Of a DNA stretch of 64,000 nucleotides, positions 8,891-16,492 are shown in pieces; position 1 is the stretch's first letter; each line of letters opens with the position of its first letter. Origin of the DNA: Companilactobacillus musae. Its GTDB lineage: Bacteria; Bacillota; Bacilli; Lactobacillales; Lactobacillaceae. The stretch lies in assembly GCF_003967595.1 (NCBI RefSeq), contig NZ_BIFW01000003.1:115491-179490 (forward strand), given 5' to 3'. The notes under the pieces were generated by a model. That model ran no database searches. It was not told the DNA's origin and was given only the letters and a program-made list of their open reading frames with translations. The position numbers and the translations under genes were made by a program.

Positions 8891-8950
8891 AAAAAATGCC
8901 TATTAAGTATTTTTACTACCTTGAATACTTAATGGGCATTACTTTTTTTA
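8891..8950. terminator. Family-1-like hairpin, copy b, after the Ser/Asn-rich lipoprotein gene
   Basis: AATGCCTATTAAGTATT pairs with AATACTTAATGGGCATT, with A and T runs outside. It terminates the - strand lipoprotein gene. The bases just before it (8876-8892) match the 5' motif of the structured element at 15228 in 15 of 17 positions when compared with that element's unit B. Confidence 0.75.
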
Positions 8951-8961
8951 ATTACTAAAGA

Positions 8962-9525
8962 TTACCAGATTTGGAAAAATTGACCATTTGTTGGTACCAA
9001 ATAGCTTCCTACTGGTGAATCAGAATTCTTACTATAGATATTTATTTGATATCCATTAACATTATTCCAAGTAACTTTACCATTAGCAACATATTGTGTT
9101 GTTGACTTGTCATAAGTTGAGCTCAATTGATCTGCTAGATATTCCGTTGCCTGATCAGCAGTCGTGATATTAACTGATTGTTGACTTTGATCTTGTTGAT
9201 CTTGAGTAGTCTGGTCATTACTCTTTGAATCAGTTGTACTTGAACTATTAGCATTGTTACTGCTTTGATCAGTTGTACCTTGATTGTTATTAGTATTTTG
9301 ATCATTATCAGATTTTGAATTCGTTGAATTTTTAGCATTATCATCAGATTCAGTATCTGATGTATTAGCAGATTTAGTCGATTTATTGGGAGTTTTATTT
9401 TTCGTACTATCTTGTGTTTGTTCGGATCTAGCAGCTGATTGCGTACTAGCAGATTGTTGATTAGCACAGCCAGCTAATAATACCCCTGATAAGACAACCG
9501 TAAATATAGATAATCTTTTAAACAT
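8962..9525 (-). CDS. Low-complexity Ser/Thr/Asn/Gln-rich lipoprotein
   Basis: Surface lipoprotein of 187 aa. A short signal peptide ends in the lipobox LAGC (Cys20). Residues about 21-118 are a flexible linker of almost only Ser, Thr, Asn, Gln, Asp and Lys. The last ~70 residues form a small folded domain (ITTADQATEYLADQL to the end) that I do not recognise. The ATG at 9525 is chosen because AAGGAGG lies just upstream and the signal peptide begins there. The tail domain resembles other small lactobacillar lipoproteins of unknown role. Confidence 0.8.
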   Translation of the reverse strand: MFKRLSIFTVVLSGVLLAGCANQQSASTQSAARSEQTQDSTKNKTPNKSTKSANTSDTESDDNAKNSTNSKSDNDQNTNNNQGTTDQSSNNANSSSTTDSKSNDQTTQDQQDQSQQSVNITTADQATEYLADQLSSTYDKSTTQYVANGKVTWNNVNGYQINIYSKNSDSPVGSYLVPTNGQFFQIW

Positions 9526-9582
9526 GTGGAAGTACCTCCTTATACACCAAATATTATATCGGAAGTGTTTCCAGCTCCGCAA

Positions 9583-9598
9583 TGTTTCTCATGAAACA
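9583..9598. promoter_or_regulatory. parS-like ParB binding site
   Basis: TGTTTCTCATGAAACA matches the bacterial parS consensus TGTTTCACGTGAAACA at 14 of 16 positions and keeps both TGTTTC and GAAACA arms. It is intergenic, about 8 kb from parB and parA, as expected for origin-proximal parS sites. Confidence 0.65.
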
Positions 9599-10336
9599 TT
9601 AATAAATCTTAGTAAAATCGATTTTTTCGCCACGACGAATCTTTTCACCAAATTCAATTGATTTATCGACGATTACTCCTTGACCATCAATAACATTATA
9701 TGGATGATCTGGTGCTTTTTCTTGAGCGAAAGATAACTCTGTACATCCTAGAACAATAACGTCACAGTCAAATTTATCATGCATTGTCTTCAAAATATGG
9801 AAGTACTTAGGAGCATTCATCTGACCCTTGATCTTAATATCGTCATAAATTAAACTCTCTACTTCATCTTGAACAGCTTGATCACCCAAACTATATTCAA
9901 AACCTGCATCTTTGATTTCATTTTCATAGACATGATCAGCAATTGTTCCCTTAGTAGCAATCAATCCGATTCTTTTTGCCTTTGGATACTTTTTCTTCAT
10001 CACACTGATTGCCATATGGGGCATATGAATAATGGGAATATCAGTGGCTGCTTGTAGTTCCTTATAGTAATAGTGGGCTGTATTACAAATTATTACCATA
10101 AATTCAGGCTTTAATAAACTTTGTTGTTTAATATCTTCAGTTAGTGGAGGTAAGAAACTAGGCTTACTGTGGTCCAAAATATGTGCTGTCCGATCTGGAA
10201 CAGTTGAATGATTAACCAAAATATAATCTAAATAATCTTGGTCTTTTTTTGTAGGTGTACGTTCATTCAGCAAATGAATATAACTTTCAGTAGCTAAACT
10301 ACCCATTCCACCAATTACTGTAAAGAACTTCTTCAT
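9599..10336 (-). CDS. racD: Aspartate/glutamate racemase family protein (probable aspartate racemase)
   Basis: Cofactor-independent amino acid racemase of 245 aa that interconverts L- and D-Asp (or Glu). The two catalytic cysteines are visible in ICNTAHYY and LGCTELS. The N-terminus KFFTVIGGMGSLAT is typical of the Asp/Glu racemase family. The start ATG at 10336 follows GAGGG, which overlaps the murE stop region, so the two genes are coupled. Adjacency to a Lys-type MurE suggests it supplies D-Asp for a Lys-D-Asp peptidoglycan cross-bridge; this is inference, since glutamate racemase activity cannot be excluded. Confidence 0.82.
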   Translation of the reverse strand: MKKFFTVIGGMGSLATESYIHLLNERTPTKKDQDYLDYILVNHSTVPDRTAHILDHSKPSFLPPLTEDIKQQSLLKPEFMVIICNTAHYYYKELQAATDIPIIHMPHMAISVMKKKYPKAKRIGLIATKGTIADHVYENEIKDAGFEYSLGDQAVQDEVESLIYDDIKIKGQMNAPKYFHILKTMHDKFDCDVIVLGCTELSFAQEKAPDHPYNVIDGQGVIVDKSIEFGEKIRRGEKIDFTKIY

Positions 10337-10340
10337 GATT

Positions 10341-11870
10341 CTAACCCTCAATATCCTTCAAAATTTTCTTAGCAACTACTGGATCGCTTGGATAAGGAAC
10401 ATCGACGCCTTTAGTCTTTTGATAAGCATCATTACCCTTAGCAGCTAAAACCACAATATCATCATCGCTACTAGATTCAATCATTTCACGAATGGCTTTT
10501 TCACGATCTAAAACAGTTTTCACTTGAACCTTTGTATGGTCAATCTGATCATCAATTTGTTTACAGATAGCTGCTGGATCTTCAAAACCAGGATCGTCAG
10601 TTGTTAAAATAGCAAAATCAGCTAGCTCAGTCAAAACTTTAGCAAAGCTTTCACGTCTAGAAACTCCCTTATCACCAGGACTTCCAACAACTACCTTAAT
10701 CTTAGAACTTGGATATTCACGCTTGATGAAGCTCAAAAGAGCATTCATACTGGCATAATTGTGAGCATAATCTACAAAAATCGTTCCATGAGATTGGGTA
10801 TTAATATGTTCCATTCTTCCGGGAACAAACGCTGATTTTAAACTATCAGCAATCACTTCGTTTTTAACACCGATCTTCTTGGCGGCAATTATTGCTGCCC
10901 CAGCATTTAACTCATTGAAGTCACCAACAAGGCCCAATTTGTATGTATATTCGCTATGTTCCTGTAAATCCTCTGCTTTATCACTTTCGGCTGTAAAGGT
11001 AAAGACAGAATCGTTCAAGTTTGATTCCTTGTTACGAATACTAAAATCAGTATCGCCAACTTCATTTTGAGCGAATCTGTAAATATCCTTATCAGTGCTT
11101 GTTTCTTTAGCTGCGGCATAAACTGTGTCGTAGTCATTTGTTTGACGATTAATAATATTGATCTTGGAATTGATCATTAATTGTTTCTTGCAATTCAAGT
11201 AGTCCTCATAAGTTGGATGTTCATTAGGTCCAATATGATCAGGTGTAATATTCAAGAATCCACCAATATCAAACTTCAAGCCATAAACACGATTCTTCTT
11301 ATAAGCTTGAGAAGATACTTCCATAACTAAGTATTTAAGACCATTATCAACACATCTTCTCATGTCACGGAATAACTCCAATGACTCGGGTGTTGTAAGA
11401 TCTGACTTAAATTCATCTTTAGGATCTGGTCCCACAATACGATCAACGGTTGAAAATAGACCAACTTGTTTAGGATAAGCATTCTTCAAAATATCATATA
11501 GGAAGTATGATGTCGTTGTTTTTCCTTTAGTTCCGGTAAAAGCAACAATGAATAAATCATTTTCTGGATTGCCATAGTATTTGGCACTCAATAGAGCCAA
11601 AGCTTTTGAAGCATCCTTAACGATTAAACAATCAATATCCTTACTATATTCTTTTTCTGATACATAAATTTTGGCACCATTCTTAATGGCTTGATCCAAA
11701 TATTCAGCTTTAAATTTATTACCCTTGCAGAAGAAAATTCCATTTGTTTGATCCGCTTTAGAATTGTAACTAATATTTGTTACTTCAAGGTTTTCATCAC
11801 TAACTGAACTAGAAACCAGTAAATCATGCTTTTTCAAAATCTCTATCGCACTACTAATTTTTAAACTCAT
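10341..11870 (-). CDS. murE: UDP-MurNAc-L-Ala-D-Glu ligase MurE, probable L-lysine type
   Basis: Mur ligase of 509 aa that adds the third stem-peptide residue to the peptidoglycan precursor. The ATP loop is TGTKGKTTT (about 112-120), the middle domain carries the conserved VMEVSSQA and the C-terminal domain carries DDPGFEDP. That last motif takes the place of the DNPR motif that marks meso-diaminopimelate enzymes, so L-lysine is the likely substrate. It is followed by the racemase gene with a 4-base gap and is preceded by dacA, giving a cell-wall cluster. Length is normal for the family. Confidence 0.9.
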   Translation of the reverse strand: MSLKISSAIEILKKHDLLVSSSVSDENLEVTNISYNSKADQTNGIFFCKGNKFKAEYLDQAIKNGAKIYVSEKEYSKDIDCLIVKDASKALALLSAKYYGNPENDLFIVAFTGTKGKTTTSYFLYDILKNAYPKQVGLFSTVDRIVGPDPKDEFKSDLTTPESLELFRDMRRCVDNGLKYLVMEVSSQAYKKNRVYGLKFDIGGFLNITPDHIGPNEHPTYEDYLNCKKQLMINSKINIINRQTNDYDTVYAAAKETSTDKDIYRFAQNEVGDTDFSIRNKESNLNDSVFTFTAESDKAEDLQEHSEYTYKLGLVGDFNELNAGAAIIAAKKIGVKNEVIADSLKSAFVPGRMEHINTQSHGTIFVDYAHNYASMNALLSFIKREYPSSKIKVVVGSPGDKGVSRRESFAKVLTELADFAILTTDDPGFEDPAAICKQIDDQIDHTKVQVKTVLDREKAIREMIESSSDDDIVVLAAKGNDAYQKTKGVDVPYPSDPVVAKKILKDIEG

Positions 11871-11882
11871 TTCTACACGCTC

Positions 11883-13118
11883 CTAAAATAAATGTTTAAA
11901 AAATTCTATGATTTGATTCCACCAAGATTTCTGGTTTGTCTTCTTATCTACTACTTTTTTAACATCTGCCTTTTTAAACGGAAGATAACCGTTACCAGTG
12001 TTTGTGGCAATCAATTTTACCGTTTGTTTATCGTGAATTGCAGTAAAACCTAACTCGTCACTACTTACATTATAACGTAAATCTGCAATATTAAAGTTTT
12101 TAGGCAGCCAAGCATAAACAGGTTCATAAGTTTTATATTTTTTATTATTAATCGTGACACTTTGATTCTTTTGAACAATTTCTTTACGTTCGTAATTCTC
12201 TTTCAAATAATGCACCAACTTCTGAGTACTACGGAATCTCTTATCTTTGTCATCCTTCTCACCTTGGGCATTTAAAACGATCGTAACGATACGTGAGTTA
12301 TCCATTGGCAATGTTCCGACAAAAGACTCGCCTGCAGCATCAGTCGTTCCCGTTTTTAATCCATCAAATTCATATCCTTCTTGATAATCACGATTACCTT
12401 TCAGCAAAAAATTCAAAGAATCAAAATTCTTCACTTCATTATCCACTGGAAACTCTAATTTAGACTTAGACGTTGTTTCTAGGATTTCTGGGTATTGATC
12501 TAAAACATGTTTAACAATAACCCCAATATCGTTAGCGGATAACTTATTCTCATCGTTCTTAGTACCAAGATACATCCCTGCATCCAAATCTGAATTATTC
12601 AAACCTGACACATTATAAAGCTGAGCATTCTTGATACCCCAATCCTTAACCGTTTGTCGCATCATCTTAACGAATTTAGCCTGACTTCCAGCCACCTTAT
12701 CCGCTAACATCATTGCTGCCGAGTTTGATGAAACAATCCAAGCTGCATTATAAAGATCTTTTACTGAGTATGTTTTATCAGCATCAATTCTTACATTGGT
12801 ATACTCGGCTTTTTGGGTCATATCAGCTTGAGCCTGTGTTGGCTGCAATTGGTCGTTCTCAGTAATTTTGCCCTCTTTAAGAGCCCTAGTTACTAAATAT
12901 AAAGTAATGATTTTAGTTATTGAGCCGATTGCAACTTTTTCATCAGCATCTTTTTTATAAATGACTTGACCAGTTTGCTCGTCAAACATCATTCCTGCTG
13001 TAGCATTCAAATCAAACTGTGCTGCTGTATCATCAGCTTTAACAGTTGATGTAAAAATTGGCAACGTCAGAATAACAACTGACATTACCAACATTAATTT
13101 CTTAAAGAAACTTTTCAT
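11883..13118 (-). CDS. dacA: D-alanyl-D-alanine carboxypeptidase (PBP5/DacA type)
   Basis: Low-molecular-weight penicillin-binding protein of 411 aa that trims the terminal D-Ala from stem peptides at the outer membrane face. A signal peptide spans residues 1-28. The active-site motifs are SITK (Ser66, Lys69), SSN in WIVSSNSA, and KTG in GLKTGTTD. A PBP5 C-terminal domain follows, and the end (IIEFFKHLF) is an amphipathic membrane-anchoring helix. It is located between murE and a two-component system, all on the same strand, so it may belong to that system's regulon. Confidence 0.93.
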   Translation of the reverse strand: MKSFFKKLMLVMSVVILTLPIFTSTVKADDTAAQFDLNATAGMMFDEQTGQVIYKKDADEKVAIGSITKIITLYLVTRALKEGKITENDQLQPTQAQADMTQKAEYTNVRIDADKTYSVKDLYNAAWIVSSNSAAMMLADKVAGSQAKFVKMMRQTVKDWGIKNAQLYNVSGLNNSDLDAGMYLGTKNDENKLSANDIGVIVKHVLDQYPEILETTSKSKLEFPVDNEVKNFDSLNFLLKGNRDYQEGYEFDGLKTGTTDAAGESFVGTLPMDNSRIVTIVLNAQGEKDDKDKRFRSTQKLVHYLKENYERKEIVQKNQSVTINNKKYKTYEPVYAWLPKNFNIADLRYNVSSDELGFTAIHDKQTVKLIATNTGNGYLPFKKADVKKVVDKKTNQKSWWNQIIEFFKHLF

Positions 13119-13133
13119 ATTAAACCTCTTAAA

Positions 13134-14231
13134 TCAATCTTGGGATTTTGAAATTGGAAAATGACTAATAAATGATGTTTTTTCGTCGTTTGAAGTAACG
13201 GCAATAGTTCCACCATGTAACTGCACCATACTTTGAGCTATTGCAAGACCTAAACCAGTTCCACCTGTTTTTTTAGATCGAGAATCTTCAACTCGATAAA
13301 AACGATCAAAAACATGTTTCAAAGAGTCTTCCGGAATAGATTTACCATTATTAGCTACTGTCACTACAACTTCTTTTTCTTTCATCTCAGCAGTCAGCCA
13401 AATATGGGTTGCTCCTTTACCATACTTAAAAGCATTCATGATCAGGTTATTGAAGACTCTTCCGAGCTTTTCAGTATCACCTTTCATCATGATCTTGTCT
13501 GGTACAGAATTAACAATAATTTCCATACCTCGCTTATTAGCCTCTAATTCAAAATCAGCCGACAATTGATCTAGCATTTGTGCCATATCAAATTTTGTCA
13601 TATTCAAACGACTTGTTGCATGTTGCACATTAGCGTATTCAAATAGTGAATTGACTAGATTTTGCATTTCTAATGATTTTTTATAAGCAATATGCGTATA
13701 CTTCAAAATCTGACCTAAATCATTGAAATTCTTGCTCTCAATCAATCCCAAATAACCAATAACTGAGGTTAAAGGCGTTCTGATATCATGACTGACATTA
13801 CTAATCAATTCATCCTTACTTTTTTCAGATTGGCGCTGCTCTTCGGAGTGACGATTCATATTGGAAATTAATAGATTAAAGCTATCTACAATATTTTGCA
13901 AATTAGGATTCACTTTTAAATTGATCTGCTTAGTTAAATTATCTGTTGCAGTTTTATGCAAAATCTTTTTGATCTGACTTAGTTCCATCTCATGATAAGT
14001 ATGAATAACTATTAAGTAAGTCAAAAATATTTCTAAAACCAAAACTAAAATAATTACCCAACTCTTATCTAAAAGTCCTTGGAAATTAGTTTGCAAATTA
14101 TTCACTAACTTATTAGGACCAATTCCCGCAATTAAAATAACATTTATTATCTGAAATAAAAGAAAGGTGCCTATTCCTTCAATCAGGAGGACACCTTTTT
14201 CCCTTACATTCAGTTTGATTCGTTTGCTCAA
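13134..14231 (-). CDS. Sensor histidine kinase, VanS-like
   Basis: Membrane histidine kinase of 365 aa. Two transmembrane helices (near residues 15-40 and 60-80) enclose only a short extracellular loop, so the sensor probably reads the membrane or a bound ligand. A HAMP-like linker, the H-box NVSHDIRTPL, the N-box and the G-box GGTGLGLAIAQ follow. The start is the TTG at 14231, seven bases after GGAGG and two bases after the response regulator's stop. The short-loop layout and the neighbours (dacA, murE) resemble VanS-type cell-wall kinases. Confidence 0.85.
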   Translation of the reverse strand: MSKRIKLNVREKGVLLIEGIGTFLLFQIINVILIAGIGPNKLVNNLQTNFQGLLDKSWVIILVLVLEIFLTYLIVIHTYHEMELSQIKKILHKTATDNLTKQINLKVNPNLQNIVDSFNLLISNMNRHSEEQRQSEKSKDELISNVSHDIRTPLTSVIGYLGLIESKNFNDLGQILKYTHIAYKKSLEMQNLVNSLFEYANVQHATSRLNMTKFDMAQMLDQLSADFELEANKRGMEIIVNSVPDKIMMKGDTEKLGRVFNNLIMNAFKYGKGATHIWLTAEMKEKEVVVTVANNGKSIPEDSLKHVFDRFYRVEDSRSKKTGGTGLGLAIAQSMVQLHGGTIAVTSNDEKTSFISHFPISKSQD

Positions 14232-14233
14232 AA

Positions 14234-14920
14234 TCAAACCTCCACTTTGTAGCCTACGCCCCAAACGGTTTCAATAACCTTTTCACCATTGGTAGCTTCT
14301 TCTAATTTATCTCGTAAGTGACTAACATGTACCATAACTGTTTTAGCGGAAACAACACTCTCTTGTTTCCAAACTCGTTCAAAAATCTCATCAGCTGAAA
14401 ATACTCGATTTGGATGACTGGCAAGCAAATAGAGCACCCCGAATTCCAAAGCTGTTAATTGGACTTTTTGATCTGAATCAGTTACAACTTCATGAGAATC
14501 CTTATATATTGTAATCGGACCAACTTCCAATTTGTCTGGAACATTTTTAGCCGTCTGTTGTGAACTACGACGTAACAATGAACGAATTCTGGCCATAATT
14601 TCCAAAGGATTGAATGGCTTCGTAACATAATCGTCAGCACCGGTAATAAGACCTTGTATCTTATCCATATCGGTAGTCTTGGCAGAAACAATTATAATTG
14701 GTATTTGTGAGTTTTTACGAACCCGTTTAACGACCTCAATCCCATCAATACCAGGCATCATGATATCTAAAACCATTAGCGCTATATCGCTATGAGCAGC
14801 CAATTGGTCCATTGCCTCTTGCCCCGAATTAGCCGCAATTGGCTCATATCCCTCATTCTTTATATAAATGCTGAGTAGTTCCACAATTTCTTTATCATCA
14901 TCAACAACTAAGATTTTCAT
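14234..14920 (-). CDS. OmpR/PhoB-family response regulator, VanR-like
   Basis: Response regulator of 228 aa with a receiver domain (Asp7-Asp9 acidic pocket, phospho-acceptor Asp52 in VLDIMMPG, Lys101 in TKPF) and a winged-helix DNA-binding domain (about 130-228, ending VWGVGYKVEV). It is the first gene of a pair with the sensor kinase and precedes dacA, murE and racD on the same strand. This suggests control of peptidoglycan stem-peptide processing; the actual targets are not shown by the sequence. Confidence 0.9.
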   Translation of the reverse strand: MKILVVDDDKEIVELLSIYIKNEGYEPIAANSGQEAMDQLAAHSDIALMVLDIMMPGIDGIEVVKRVRKNSQIPIIIVSAKTTDMDKIQGLITGADDYVTKPFNPLEIMARIRSLLRRSSQQTAKNVPDKLEVGPITIYKDSHEVVTDSDQKVQLTALEFGVLYLLASHPNRVFSADEIFERVWKQESVVSAKTVMVHVSHLRDKLEEATNGEKVIETVWGVGYKVEV

Positions 14921-15025
14921 TTAATAAACCTCTCAAGCGAACATATATTTACAAGTCTACAACTAGTTAGTATTATACAATAAGATGTAGCTAGATTACT
15001 AATTAGACAATGAAAGAGAGCCCAC

Positions 15026-15223
15026 ATGGAATATTTAAAAAAGAGAATGAAGTTTCTACTGATAATTATCTTTTCGGTTGCCGTAATTTTCTTCGTTCAA
15101 TATGAACTACATTTCGATAATAATTTAGATCTTAAAAAGGTTGGTTTGATCATGACCATTTTACAAGCTGCCGCCGGTGGTTATGGGATATATGGAGTGG
15201 TTCAATTCTTTCGGGTTAAATAA
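15026..15223 (+). CDS. Small two-helix membrane protein
   Basis: Protein of 65 aa with one transmembrane helix at about residues 8-27 and a second, Gly/Ala-rich, at about 39-62. The charged N-terminus (KKRMK) suggests it faces the cytoplasm. A modest ribosome site (GAAAGAGAG) precedes the ATG. It is divergent from the VanR-like regulator and followed directly by the structured repeat element. I do not recognise a family. Confidence 0.6.
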   Translation: MEYLKKRMKFLLIIIFSVAVIFFVQYELHFDNNLDLKKVGLIMTILQAAAGGYGIYGVVQFFRVK

Positions 15224-15227
15224 GACT

Positions 15228-15327
15228 GCCGTCCTCCGCAACAAAGAAAATTGGGCTGAAACGTAGTGAGCTAAGTAGAACTTCACTACTGAGCCCATTT
15301 TCTTTGTTGCTCCAGACTGGTGTATCC
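15228..15327 (+). ncRNA. Candidate structured RNA, unit A (short form)
   Basis: GCAACAAAGAAAA (15238-15250) pairs with TTTTCTTTGTTGC (15298-15310), GGGCT with AGCCC just inside, and GTAGTGA (15263-15269) with TCACTAC (15283-15289). Compared with unit B the variable stem has changed on both arms together. No promoter is clear, so expression is unproven. Confidence 0.5.
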
Positions 15328-15436
15328 ATTGGTTTTGATTGATATTTTAGATTTTAAATCTTTAAACAAATTTATTACTACTATTAATCCATTAGATATG
15401 ATATTAGATCCTACTTCATTTCAATACAAAAATAAA

Positions 15437-15512
15437 AATAGCAGTATTTAGTAAGAAATCTGGAATTATATCTTCCAAGAGTCTTAGTAAATACTGCTTT
15501 ATTTTTTATATT
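15437..15512. terminator. Family-1 dispersed hairpin, copy c
   Basis: AGCAGTATTTAGTAAGA pairs with TCTTAGTAAATACTGCT, and a T-run follows. It sits alone in the core of the structured element with no gene directly next to it, which is unusual for this family. Confidence 0.65.
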
Positions 15513-15540
15513 CAGAATCCTTATTTACGTATATCTTAGT

Positions 15541-15706
15541 CCGGAACAACAACCAGCTGATGGGCTCAGCCGCGAAATTCTACTTAGTGGGGAACCCACT
15601 TAAACCCACTTAGTAGAAGGTCAGTATTTGAAACAATTCGTAGAATTGTTTCAAATCTGTGCCCGCAGCGTTCCAGCCCAATCAGCTGGTTGTTGTGGAG
15701 GACGGC
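15541..15706 (-). ncRNA. Candidate structured RNA, unit B (long form)
   Basis: Outer arms AACAACCAGCTGA (15548-15560) and TCAGCTGGTTGTT (15682-15694) pair, with GGGCT/AGCCC inside. Two inner hairpins follow: TTCTACTTAGTGGG with CCCACTTAGTAGAA (15578-15618), and TTTGAAACAATTC with GAATTGTTTCAAA (15627-15655). Relative to unit A it carries about 70 extra bases. Confidence 0.5.
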
Positions 15707-15731
15707 ATCCTTCAATAAACCTCAAAATCAC

Positions 15732-16478
15732 CTAAAATACTGAACGGTCATGAATTCCCATGGTACGGCGGAATACAAAACGAACACCGTAAGCAACTGC
15801 AGCGGCAATAAAGTAACCAATTGCATTAAGCGCTGGGTTGATTGTTGCAGGTACAACTGTCATAGCGGCTAGGAAAACAAACATAAATACTAAACCGACT
15901 AACAAGTAACCGATTGTAATTCCCCAACCTGGTCGTTTATCTTTAGGCAATTTCATTTGGTTGTTGAACCATGTCAACAAGACACCCCACATTGCTGATA
16001 AGACAACTAGAGTAACAATACCAGTTTGGTTATTAGGATCGGCTTTTTTACTTGTCAAAGCTACGATACCATACAACAAACCAAACAATGCAAAGAATAA
16101 TAGAGATGTATCAATCCACGAAGCCCAGAATGGTGTCTTCTTAGGTTTTTTAACTGGATGAACAATATCTTTGGCTCTTTGAGTTACTGGTCCATAAAGT
16201 TGATTAGCTGGAATTCCTTTAATTTGGTTATCAACGATTTCAGGAAGTAATTTATCAATAGCTTCTTTAGCTTCTTCTTCCTTAAATCCGTCGTCCATTA
16301 AGTATTTATTTAGCTTGAATACATATTCAGCATTTTTATTACTTAATTTCTTGCGTAAATCATCCGCATTAGCACTATAAATTTCGCTTTTGATTTCTTC
16401 TTTTTTTTCGTTCTTAGCTGAAGCAACTTTTTGTTTTTCAGCAGCTTGTTTATTCTTCTCTCTTAAATCCTCTGACAT
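15732..16478 (-). CDS. DUF1129 family membrane protein
   Basis: Protein of 248 aa with a charged N-terminal half (Lys/Glu-rich, then a helical domain around residues 35-110 containing NKYLMDDGFKEEEAKEAIDKLL) and four transmembrane helices in the C-terminal half (about 125-145, 155-170, 185-210, 215-235). This layout and the position next to ychF are typical of DUF1129 proteins in lactobacilli. Function is unknown. It is the last gene of the parA-parB-DUF951-ychF run. Confidence 0.8.
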   Translation of the reverse strand: MSEDLREKNKQAAEKQKVASAKNEKKEEIKSEIYSANADDLRKKLSNKNAEYVFKLNKYLMDDGFKEEEAKEAIDKLLPEIVDNQIKGIPANQLYGPVTQRAKDIVHPVKKPKKTPFWASWIDTSLLFFALFGLLYGIVALTSKKADPNNQTGIVTLVVLSAMWGVLLTWFNNQMKLPKDKRPGWGITIGYLLVGLVFMFVFLAAMTVVPATINPALNAIGYFIAAAVAYGVRFVFRRTMGIHDRSVF

Positions 16479-16492
16479 TTTTGTCCCCCTGA

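Larger units (their letters stand above)
15228..15706. repeat. Non-coding structured element with terminal inverted repeats
   Basis: The whole 508-base gap between two convergent genes is non-coding. It is bounded by GCCGTCCTCC (15228-15237) and its complement GGAGGACGGC (15697-15706). Each end opens a unit with the same order of blocks: GCCGTCCTCC, CAACAA, a variable stem, TTGGGCTG, an AACG, then CTGAGCCCA and the closing stem. Unit A is on + and unit B on -. The AT-rich core (15328-15540) holds a family-1 hairpin and no open frame of note. No transposase is present. See the findings. Confidence 0.8.

Noticed and set aside
9135..9467. Long open frame inside the lipoprotein gene in another frame on the same strand
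   Set aside because: It is caused by the low-complexity Ser/Asn/Gln codons of the lipoprotein; it has no ribosome site and an unnatural Leu/Ile-rich translation.
15328..15540. A coding gene or transposase remnant in the core of the structured element
   Set aside because: Only very short frames without ribosome sites are found, and nothing resembles a transposase, so an insertion sequence cannot be supported.
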